A stretch of DNA of 39,767 nt from Pseudobdellovibrionaceae bacterium (lineage in GTDB: Bacteria > Bdellovibrionota > Bdellovibrionia > Bdellovibrionales > JAMPXM01): positions 1 to 39,767 of the forward strand of contig CANHQR010000032.1 of NCBI GenBank assembly GCA_947462815.1, read 5' to 3'. The notes below the pieces were generated by a model. It did not search any database. It was not told where the DNA came from and worked only from the letters and a program-made list of their open reading frames with translations. The first letter of the stretch is position 1, and every line of letters begins with the position of its first letter. The translations under genes were made by a program, and so were the position numbers. Shown here piece by piece: positions 9,718 through 16,296 of this stretch.

Positions 9718-10986
9718 TCATCGCTCCCCGGCCGGGGCGATATCAGAGGTACTGCTTGGGGTGCTGATGGGGGTGCTGATGGGGGCCTTGGCCACGCGAT
9801 TCCCAATGGGTTCACACGTGAGATCGTCGCCACGCACGGACCAGCGCAGGCCCGCAACGGCAAACTCAAAATTCTTCTCCGCTTGCGCCAAACGTTTCAG
9901 CACCTCGCCGATCTGCGAGCGCGAGATGGAAAGTTCGCGATCGCTCAACCAAGCATACAGGCTGCGTTCTGCTTGCGCCGATGAGATCAACATCAAGCGC
10001 GATCTCGATAAAACCTGCGGCCAGGTCTGCTGGTTTTCGAGCACGCCAGCCTCAAGCGCGTCCACGATCAAGTCAAAAGACCGCGCCATGGCGGCGGTGG
10101 CACCCGGCCGCAGAGCCTCGAGACAGGGCCAGAGCTCTCGACGAAATCGAGCTCGTAAATCTTGTCCCAAAAAATTTTGCGGATCATGAAGATAGGCGAG
10201 CCTCTCCGAGACCGGAGAAAGCGCGCTCGCCGAGGCTTCACCGCCCGCATGCAGCTCCTCGGGCGTCCAATCTAAGACCGGGCGTACCGCTTGGCTTTCG
10301 GGATTCCACGCGGTCATGCTGCGAAGGCCCTGTGGACCTGTGCCGCGCATCAAGCGCATCAGTCGCGTTTCCAAGAGGTCCTCACGATGATGCGCCAACC
10401 AAACCGGAGCTTGTTGAGCTTGAAATACCGCCCAGCGCGCTTCGCGCCAGGCTTCCTCGGACTCACGGGTTGGCTCCACATGAAAACTGCAAAAGTTGAG
10501 TCCCCACGTGTTCGACCAGGTTTTCACAAGCTGCTCGGCGCGATCGCGAAACTCGACCTGTGGGTTTGGGGACGCGGCAACCTCGGCGACGGCATGAGCC
10601 TGAGGGTCCAGCGGTGCCCCGGCTCTCCCATGATGCACATGCCAAACCTCGAGCTCCAGGGATGTGGGCCAATGCGTGCGCGCTCGAATCTCCGCCAGCA
10701 TCGCGAGCAAACTCATCGAGTCGCGACCTCCGGATACGGCCACAGCCCAACGGCCTCGAACCGGGAGATTGAGTCGCAAGATGTCGGCGCGCAGGCGATC
10801 GGCGGCCGGAGTGAGTTTTTCAATTCGCGCGAAGGGCTCGGGCATCCCCTCAAGCTGCCCCACTTGCGTGTGGATCACCAAGGATTTTCCCCGATTCAGA
10901 CACTTAAGTGACCGAGTTCCATGGACTTTTTTGGGCAACGCCCGCAAAAGTCGACACGTCGCCAAAACCTCCACCATGAGATCCAT
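9718..10986 (-). CDS. tilS: tRNA(Ile)-lysidine synthase TilS
   Basis: TilS modifies C34 of the CAU-anticodon tRNA-Ile to lysidine. The PP-loop is AVSGGRDSMSLL (SGGRDS at residues 85-90), followed by the family's HVHHG (usually HVDHGLR), and the central LAHHREDLLETRLMRLMRGTG region, which matches the conserved HxxDDxxET...RG block in diverged form. Annotated from the longest frame it has 422 residues, but the first 45 or so do not look like TilS. A start at the in-frame ATG near 10845 or a GTG slightly upstream is as likely. The C-terminal tail carries Ser-Thr-Pro repeats encoded by a 12-base duplication. The neighbour is ftsH, the classic tilS-ftsH order. Confidence 0.9.
   Translation of the reverse strand: MDLMVEVLATCRLLRALPKKVHGTRSLKCLNRGKSLVIHTQVGQLEGMPEPFARIEKLTPAADRLRADILRLNLPVRGRWAVAVSGGRDSMSLLAMLAEIRARTHWPTSLELEVWHVHHGRAGAPLDPQAHAVAEVAASPNPQVEFRDRAEQLVKTWSNTWGLNFCSFHVEPTRESEEAWREARWAVFQAQQAPVWLAHHREDLLETRLMRLMRGTGPQGLRSMTAWNPESQAVRPVLDWTPEELHAGGEASASALSPVSERLAYLHDPQNFLGQDLRARFRRELWPCLEALRPGATAAMARSFDLIVDALEAGVLENQQTWPQVLSRSRLMLISSAQAERSLYAWLSDRELSISRSQIGEVLKRLAQAEKNFEFAVAGLRWSVRGDDLTCEPIGNRVAKAPISTPISTPSSTSDIAPAGER
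9759..9782 (-). repeat. 12-bp tandem duplication in the tilS tail
   Basis: Two perfect adjacent copies of GGGTGCTGATGG (plus-strand view) occur at 9759-9770 and 9771-9782. They encode the repeated Pro-Ile-Ser-Thr units near the TilS C-terminus. A perfect 12-base palindrome, CCCCGGCCGGGG, lies close by at 9726-9737. This looks like slippage in an unconstrained tail. Confidence 0.85.
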
Positions 10987-11233
10987 TTTCTTTCATGTTT
11001 TCAGCTACTTACAATTTTACGACCCGAACAGCCACACAGCCAAGTTGAGCAGCTCATGGAGACCCCTTAGACACACCTAACCCCACCAGGTCGCGGAAAT
11101 CTCATCTGAACGCGTCCCAATTTTGCTCCGATTCTACTCCGATGTTGCTGCAGTTCAGGGTTGCGGCGCGCACCGAAGCGAGACGCATCAACCCCGGAAC
11201 AGAGATCGCCCCCCAGCGGAGCGGAGATCGATC

Positions 11234-12010
11234 ATGAAGCTGAATTGGACCAAAGAGTACTTTGCGGATTCAAAGCGAAAGTCGATTTCGCGTTGGATCA
11301 CCTTTATGCTGATCGCACTCAGCCTGGTCCACGCCGTCCTGGATCAAGCCCAGGCGCAACAAGTGCCCGACAAAGCTCTGGCAGTCCGCCAACTGCGAGC
11401 GGTGCGTGAGCGAGTGCTCGAACGCGATCGCGAGCTGCAGACGCAAATACGGAGCACATTGAACCAGATCGCGCGCATGAGTTTGAGTTTTGACCTCGAT
11501 CAGGGAGCGCGAGCTCAGGATGCACGAAGACGCGTGGATCAGCCTTTGGACTTCATTCAAAGCTTAGATCAGGATCGCATCGAATTAGATGCTCAACGGC
11601 GCATCGTTGACCAATTGATCTTCGCCCTGGACACCAAGTGGTCAGGCCGCGACCTCAAGGCATTTTTGGAAATGCAGTTGATGGAGATGGCGGCGGTCGA
11701 TCTGGACTCAGATCTCAACGATTCACGTCGCGGCGAGTGGTGGCGATTTCTTCTTCAGGCCAGTGTGGCCTTGCGCGAAATCGCCGAGCCCAATGAAGAC
11801 CCGATTGCATTTTTTGAGAGTTACATGAAGTTTAGCCGAGTCCTCGATCCACGAAATGCGATCGACTTTATGCTGGAACGAGCTTACGTCGGAGAGCGGA
11901 GCTTAGAGGCCGAGACCGGCCCAACCCGCGAGCATTCCGAAGAAAGCGACGACGGACAAAAGCGCCAAGGTGAAAAGAGCCGTGCCCCGCTCGAGTCGCC
12001 GGCCGGCTGA
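11234..12010 (+). CDS. Exported helical protein of unknown function
   Basis: I do not recognise this family. The 258-residue product starts with a basic stretch and a hydrophobic signal segment (about 20-37, WITFMLIALSLVHAVLD) ending in AQAQ, which suits signal-peptidase cleavage. The mature part is almost all charged helix, with Arg/Glu-rich heptad-like stretches near 45-75 that could form a coiled coil. The ATG at 11234 is preferred over the longer frame from 11123 because GGAG lies 7 bases before it and the signal peptide then sits at the N-terminus. The last 36 codons overlap the 3' end of the opposite-strand gene 11903-12367. That tail is hydrophilic and looks unconstrained. It is probably periplasmic. 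Confidence 0.75.
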   Translation: MKLNWTKEYFADSKRKSISRWITFMLIALSLVHAVLDQAQAQQVPDKALAVRQLRAVRERVLERDRELQTQIRSTLNQIARMSLSFDLDQGARAQDARRRVDQPLDFIQSLDQDRIELDAQRRIVDQLIFALDTKWSGRDLKAFLEMQLMEMAAVDLDSDLNDSRRGEWWRFLLQASVALREIAEPNEDPIAFFESYMKFSRVLDPRNAIDFMLERAYVGERSLEAETGPTREHSEESDDGQKRQGEKSRAPLESPAG

Positions 12011-12367
12011 GTTCAACTTTTCGGCGCGCTCGAGGACATAGGTCTCAAAACCCGAATCCGGAAGTCGCCACTCACGATTTTCTTCTTCATAGGCCATCGA
12101 CTTCACAATCCGCGAACCACTCCCCGGCCAATTCTCTTGCACGCCTTTTCGCATTGAACCGGCCGTTTGACGGAGGAGTTCGCGAACACAAAGCATGAAC
12201 GCCAAGGCTGAAAACAGCGCAATACCCGCCGCCATCAGGGAATTTCCCATGGCCGCTTCGATCACCTGAACACTGGCCAATGAATTGGCTTCAGCAAAGA
12301 GCATCGAAACTAAACTTGTAAGATCGAGGTTTGAGAATCCCATCACTTTCGTGATCGGCAGATTCAC
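11903..12367 (-). CDS. Small two-helix membrane protein, unknown
   Basis: No family is recognised. The 154 residues contain a hydrophobic segment near 45-65 (AGIALFSALAFMLCVREL) and another at the extreme C-terminus (about 128-152, TALFTLALLSVVAFFGMLAG), with a charged loop between them that includes WRLPDSGFETYVLERAEKL. The predicted start is a GTG at 12367 with no clear ribosome site; an in-frame ATG at 12343 is an alternative. Its final membrane helix is encoded in the 108 bases that overlap the convergent exported-protein gene. It lies about 100 bases after the 12470-12961 gene on the same strand and may be the last member of that group. Confidence 0.6.
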   Translation of the reverse strand: MNLPITKVMGFSNLDLTSLVSMLFAEANSLASVQVIEAAMGNSLMAAGIALFSALAFMLCVRELLRQTAGSMRKGVQENWPGSGSRIVKSMAYEEENREWRLPDSGFETYVLERAEKLNSAGRRLERGTALFTLALLSVVAFFGMLAGWAGLGL

Positions 12368-12469
12368 GTTTCAACTTGAGACGAGATTGAACTTAAGGAG
12401 ATCAAGGATCGACCTTGGTCCGGTTTCTCAGGATGCTTGAGTCTCTGAGACCCATCTCGACGGCTGAAC

Positions 12470-12961
12470 CTAGCCTGAAGTGGGGCGATGATCGGCGGAG
12501 GTGGAAGCCTTTTCCGAACTCCCCGCCGAGGCGTCACTGCCTCCAACGGGTTGTTTCTTGATCACTTCAATTTCCGCGACCACGCGAAACTTATGTTCCT
12601 CAGCAAACTTTGAGGCCTCTTTGACGAAATCGATTTTGGAGATGATGCCGATCACCTCACGTGTCACTCGATTCATCAATTCGTCTTTAGACTTTGAGGC
12701 TCCTTGTACGAGCAAATCCAAAGTCTCCTTGGGTAACTTCATGTCCGAGACAAAACGTCGCAAGCTCTCTTCCGTCATGAAGGCGGCCGAGATGCCTGTC
12801 GCGAGAAGCTTCTTGATCGAATCCCCGACTCGCGGTCCCGAAGAGCTCGTGACCGGATCGTCCCAGACTTCGTTTCTCTCCGAGGAACTACCCGGCGCTC
12901 CCGCGCCCGGTTGAGTTTTGGAGTCGCCGGATTTTCCAGAACCGCCGTCGCGTTGATTCAC
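12470..12961 (-). CDS. Small helical cytoplasmic protein, unknown
   Basis: This is a 163-residue protein with Gly/Ser-rich disordered ends and a helical core of about 45-130, containing KKLLATGISAAFMTEESLRR, LPKETLDLLVQGASKSKDEL and IISKIDFVKEASKFAEEHK. The amphipathic helices are reminiscent of phasin-like or membrane-associated accessory proteins, but I see no diagnostic motif. Its ATG overlaps the stop of the START-like gene as ATGA (12958-12961), so the two are coupled and probably work together. No signal peptide or membrane helix is visible. Confidence 0.75.
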   Translation of the reverse strand: MNQRDGGSGKSGDSKTQPGAGAPGSSSERNEVWDDPVTSSSGPRVGDSIKKLLATGISAAFMTEESLRRFVSDMKLPKETLDLLVQGASKSKDELMNRVTREVIGIISKIDFVKEASKFAEEHKFRVVAEIEVIKKQPVGGSDASAGSSEKASTSADHRPTSG

Positions 12962-13395
12962 TTGCCGTAAACCTCTTTGATACGTTTGTGATAAGCCGCC
13001 ATCATGGCGGGCAAATTCACGTTCAGAAGCGTCTTGGCGACCGGACCTGGAACGAAGATTTTGAAGTCGCCTTCGACTTGATAAGTCGCTCTCGTTTTAA
13101 CCCCACCCGCTTCAGGCGCCAACGTCCATGAGCCACTCATGGATTTGAAAACATCTCCGGCTACGAATTCCCAGCTCACCCTCTGCGCTTGAGACTCTTG
13201 AGTTCGCAGCTGATAGGTGATGGCCTTGATCACGCTGACTTTGTACTCGACAAGTTTCGAGCTCGACTCGCTCTTGAGCACTCGGCACTCTTTCACTTCG
13301 CTCAAAAACTGCGGGTACTTTTCGTAGTCGGTGACCAGCGCGTAGAATTCGTCGGGTGTGCAGTTGAACACTTCAGTATGTTGAGCTCCGGCCAT
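12958..13395 (-). CDS. SRPBCC/START-like protein (Coq10/RatA type)
   Basis: This 145-residue protein has the pattern of the polyketide-cyclase/Coq10-RatA branch of the SRPBCC fold: an early EVFNCTPDEFYALVTDYEKY, in which the YALVTDYEKYPQF segment is typical, then alternating beta strands and a long C-terminal helix ending in AAYHKRIKEVYGK. Members bind hydrophobic ligands such as ubiquinone in a cavity; the ligand here is unknown. There is no signal peptide, so it is cytoplasmic. It overlaps the following gene by 4 bases and starts 15 bases after the zinc-ribbon gene, inside a compact minus-strand cluster with glpX. Confidence 0.85.
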   Translation of the reverse strand: MAGAQHTEVFNCTPDEFYALVTDYEKYPQFLSEVKECRVLKSESSSKLVEYKVSVIKAITYQLRTQESQAQRVSWEFVAGDVFKSMSGSWTLAPEAGGVKTRATYQVEGDFKIFVPGPVAKTLLNVNLPAMMAAYHKRIKEVYGK

Positions 13396-13410
13396 GTGGA
13401 CTCCTTCGTC

Positions 13411-13701
13411 TCATTTGCCCTTTTTAAACAGGGCTTCAGCCGCCGCGCGCAGCGACTCTCGATCATTTTTCGCGGTTCGAGGCCCGCCGACAACAAAATG
13501 ATCGCAAAAGTTGGATCGATCTTTTTCTTGAACGCGCTCCGCCACAGGTTCTCGGCATTCGTTGTAGGCCGTGGACTCGTAATGCTGGCAGTTCTTGCAC
13601 ACGTGCAGATCCGCACGGCACTTCGGGCACTCGTCGCGACGACCCGGAGGGCTCGGCAGGCTCTGCTGATGCCCACAGGCATGACAAGTCAGCGACAACA
13701 T
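13411..13701 (-). CDS. Small zinc-ribbon protein
   Basis: This 96-residue protein has two CxxC pairs typical of a zinc ribbon plus a third: C6/C9, C25/C28 and C35/C38, with further Cys at 49 and 66. The motifs are LTCHACGHQQ, DECPKCRAD and HVCKNCQHYE. I recall the last motif, followed by an NFCDHF segment, from uncharacterised proteins of several Gram-negative groups, but know no function. The ATG at 13701 lies one base after the glpX stop (13703-13705), which suggests coupling. The frame is open further upstream, but that part lies inside glpX and is discarded. The protein probably binds zinc; nucleic-acid or protein partners are unknown. Confidence 0.8.
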   Translation of the reverse strand: MLSLTCHACGHQQSLPSPPGRRDECPKCRADLHVCKNCQHYESTAYNECREPVAERVQEKDRSNFCDHFVVGGPRTAKNDRESLRAAAEALFKKGK

Positions 13702-13702
13702 T

Positions 13703-14677
13703 TCAGCGTCCCGACATGGTCGCCGGTTTGCGGGCGAGATCATGCGTGGCCTCAATGGTCCGCACTGTCCCCGTCGCACTCCGCATGACAATCGAGTGCG
13801 TGGCCGCTCGGTGATTGGGCAAGAAGGACACACCCTTGAGCAGCGGACCGCTCGTCACGCCGGAGGCGACAAACATCACAGGACCATGACAGAGATCGGT
13901 GAGGCGAAAGGCCCGATCCACTTCACTCACACCCATTCGCGTCGCACGAGCGCGCTCTTCATCGCTGCGAAACTTGAGGCGACCTTGAAAATCTCCACCC
14001 AAGCAAGTGAGAGCGGCCGCGGAAATCACGCCTTCTGGCGCACCGCCCACGCCGAGAAGCAAGTCGATCCCCGAATCGACCACACCCGTGGCGACAGCGG
14101 CGGAAACATCACCATCGCCAATCAAGTGAATGCGGGCACCTGTCTGGCGAACCTCGGCAATCAGTTTTTCGTGGCGCGGCCGATTGAGAATCACGACGGT
14201 GACGTCGCTGATGTCTTTGCCGAGCTTTTTGGCCACAGCGCGAATGTTCACCTCAGGAGGAGCATCGATATCGATCGAGCCCACCGCCCCAGGTCCACAG
14301 GCGATCTTATCCATGTAGGTGTCAGGCGCGTGCAAAAACCGGCCGCGCTCCGCCACGGCGATGACCGAGATGGCTCCCACGCCGCCGGTTGCGCAAATGG
14401 TCGTGCCTTCGAGAGGATCCAGCGCAATATCGACGGCTGGTGCATCCGGGCCAGCCAAGCCCACTTTTTCACCGATGTAGAGCATCGGCGCCTCATCGCG
14501 TTCGCCCTCTCCGATCACCACCGTGCCGTCGATGCGCAAGGAGTTGAACGCCCGGCGCATAGCATCGACAGCCGCTTGGTCAGCGGCCTTCTCGTCGCCT
14601 CGCCCCATCCACCGCGAACTCGCCAAGGCAGCGGCTTCAGTGATTCGAACAAATTCCAAGGCTAAGTTGCGATCCAT
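13703..14677 (-). CDS. glpX: Class II fructose-1,6-bisphosphatase GlpX
   Basis: GlpX hydrolyses fructose-1,6-bisphosphate in gluconeogenesis. The 324-residue product has the usual length and motifs: an early RITEAAALASSRWMGRGDEK, the metal site GEGERDEAPML (56-66), DPLEGTT at 87-93, and the conserved DGDVSAA and GVGGAPEGVISAAAL segments. A GAGGAG ribosome site lies six bases before the ATG. It leads a tight run with the zinc-ribbon, START-like and helical-protein genes. Possession of a gluconeogenic phosphatase fits an organism that grows on amino acids or other non-sugar carbon. Confidence 0.96.
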   Translation of the reverse strand: MDRNLALEFVRITEAAALASSRWMGRGDEKAADQAAVDAMRRAFNSLRIDGTVVIGEGERDEAPMLYIGEKVGLAGPDAPAVDIALDPLEGTTICATGGVGAISVIAVAERGRFLHAPDTYMDKIACGPGAVGSIDIDAPPEVNIRAVAKKLGKDISDVTVVILNRPRHEKLIAEVRQTGARIHLIGDGDVSAAVATGVVDSGIDLLLGVGGAPEGVISAAALTCLGGDFQGRLKFRSDEERARATRMGVSEVDRAFRLTDLCHGPVMFVASGVTSGPLLKGVSFLPNHRAATHSIVMRSATGTVRTIEATHDLARKPATMSGR

Positions 14678-14795
14678 GGCGGTCTCCTCGATGGCGAAGT
14701 GTAAGGGTTCGCTCAGCTCAATTGCGGGTCAATGGCGGGATGGTGGACCAAGGGTTCCAAACCCCCGCGTCCATCGCAGCGCTGGGAAAACTACC

Positions 14796-15272
14796 TCAGC
14801 GTCGAGGCGACGTTGAGGCGCAAAGCGTCGCAAGTTCAGCCTCGGCCGGGAGACTCGGCGGCCAGTTCGTGCTCCAAGTTTGAGCACGAAGCTTTTCGCG
14901 GACAGCGAGAGGCAAACGCGCGGGCCGAAGATCCGCCACCTGCATGGCGGTGAGATCCGTCTCACCTGTCACCACAAGCTCGCGTGTGGCCTGTGCAAAC
15001 ATCGCATAGCGAAATTGGATCAAGGCGCCCTGCAAGCGACCTTGGCAGGCCACCCAGGCGAGATCATCGAACTTCAAGGGCCGATGATAGCGAATGTCCA
15101 AGCGCAGCACCCCAAAGACCAAGGGGCCCCTCGGGATGTGTAAATCCATAAGTTCGTGGCGGCGCATCCATTCAACACGCGTCTCTTCGAAAACATGCAC
15201 ATGCTGGGAGTGATGCATGACGCCCATGGCGTCGGTGTTGCTGAAATGTACGCGACGGGCGAGCCAAAGCAT
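14796..15272 (-). CDS. 4HBT-fold acyl-CoA thioesterase (YbgC/FadM-like)
   Basis: This is a hot-dog-fold thioesterase. The N-terminal VHFSNTDAMGVMHHSQHVHV matches the family's active-site helix start, in which the Asp of TDAMG and the following His are typical. Further down are FEETRVEWMRRHEL and LDIRYHRPLKFDDL, also typical. The product is about 158 residues with a basic, less conserved tail. The ATG at 15272 overlaps the stop of the PilZ gene as TAATG, which is preferred over a TTG six codons upstream. The substrate is not evident; family members cleave short- to medium-chain acyl-CoA or act with Tol-Pal loci, but no tol gene is here. Confidence 0.85.
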   Translation of the reverse strand: MLWLARRVHFSNTDAMGVMHHSQHVHVFEETRVEWMRRHELMDLHIPRGPLVFGVLRLDIRYHRPLKFDDLAWVACQGRLQGALIQFRYAMFAQATRELVVTGETDLTAMQVADLRPARLPLAVREKLRAQTWSTNWPPSLPAEAELATLCASTSPRR

Positions 15273-16108
15273 TAGGCCGCCTGCGAGCAAATCGAAGTCA
15301 AATGCTTCACCAAGGCGGCGACGGGCTCGCCTCCACCGCGGATCTGAAGGGCCGCATCGAGAGCGAAGCTGGCCAATTTGCGGGGATCAGAAGGCTCGAG
15401 CTTCGAGTTCGCCTCTGGGTCGGGCTCCCAGGTCGCCAAGTCACCCGCTTGGGACTTCAACCAAAAAACCTTTTCGCCGACTTGCACCTGGGCCAACGAG
15501 AGCTGCGAGTTTTTAAACCACAGGATGAAGTTGGTATCGCGGGGACCTGAGTACCAGAAATCGAAGTCCTGACCCGCGTGAAAAAAGGCGCGATCGACAG
15601 CGCGCATATTCAATCCCACAAGCTTGGCATCCAAAAATCGATCGACATTCACATGCCCATCGACTTCGAGTTGCTCAAACTCGAAAGCCACGATCATCTC
15701 ATTGAATCGCGCGAGGCGACCCCGCACTTGAAAACTCGGCGATTGGCCGAGCGAAACCTCCAGATCATAACTTTGCCCAATGACCCATGGACGTAAAGCG
15801 CTCGGCGAACTCTCGGTGTACTGTCTGAGGGCAAGACCATTGTGGCTGAGATCCACAACCGGAGCATCGAGATTCTCGCGCAAAACTTTCGCCGTCGCTC
15901 CCGCGATTTGCGTGAGAACTTGCGCGGACTGTGGCCCCAGGCGCTCCGCCACGTCGACGACCAGGTTCACGCGCTTAAAACGCCGTGGATCGGGCTTGCC
16001 GGCCGTTCCCGCAGTCGAGGTGGAAACTGCCGAGGCTCCCGCCGAAGAGACGGCCGACGAGACCGAGTGATCACTTTTTAGTCCGAAGAGTTTTGCGAAA
16101 ATCGACAT
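15272..16108 (-). CDS. PilZ-domain protein (probable c-di-GMP receptor)
   Basis: The 278-residue protein begins MSIFAKLFGLKSD, followed by a Ser/Ala-rich linker. A PilZ-type pattern follows: RRFKR at 42-46 and VVDLSHNGLALR with D86, S88 and G91, corresponding to the RxxxR and DxSxxG signatures, although they lie farther apart than usual, so the fold may be PilZN/PilZ-like. The remaining half is a beta-rich domain containing FDFWYSGPRDTNFILWF. The ATG at 16108 is chosen over the open upstream frame because the product then starts with a typical N-terminus. It is coupled to the thioesterase by TAATG and is divergent from the cyclic-nucleotide protein gene. It is cytoplasmic. Confidence 0.7.
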   Translation of the reverse strand: MSIFAKLFGLKSDHSVSSAVSSAGASAVSTSTAGTAGKPDPRRFKRVNLVVDVAERLGPQSAQVLTQIAGATAKVLRENLDAPVVDLSHNGLALRQYTESSPSALRPWVIGQSYDLEVSLGQSPSFQVRGRLARFNEMIVAFEFEQLEVDGHVNVDRFLDAKLVGLNMRAVDRAFFHAGQDFDFWYSGPRDTNFILWFKNSQLSLAQVQVGEKVFWLKSQAGDLATWEPDPEANSKLEPSDPRKLASFALDAALQIRGGGEPVAALVKHLTSICSQAA

Positions 16109-16219
16109 GCTTTCATTGAAGTTCCCGAGCCTCCGACTGGTCAACATCGGTCCGCATCTCGAGGTCTCGTCCAACTCGCCGCATTTGAATTGCATAGGAT
16201 GCATCGGTCCCAGTCCCGA

Positions 16220-16233
16220 GTCGAGCGCTCGAC
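16220..16233. promoter_or_regulatory. Perfect 14-bp palindrome in a divergent promoter region
   Basis: GTCGAGCGCTCGAC reads identically on both strands and lies midway between the PilZ gene start (16108) and the cyclic-nucleotide protein start (16297). A dimeric regulator could bind here and control both. No -10/-35 pair is convincing nearby. The only support is symmetry and position. Confidence 0.35.
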
Positions 16234-16296
16234 CTTGGTCGATGCCGACAAAGTCTCAACTGTCCCACCTCGTCCGCGGAGGCTTAAACTTGCGAC

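Noticed and set aside
13742-14665. Plus-strand open frame of 307 codons
   Set aside because: It is antisense to glpX, which has all family motifs. Long antisense frames are common in GC-rich coding DNA.
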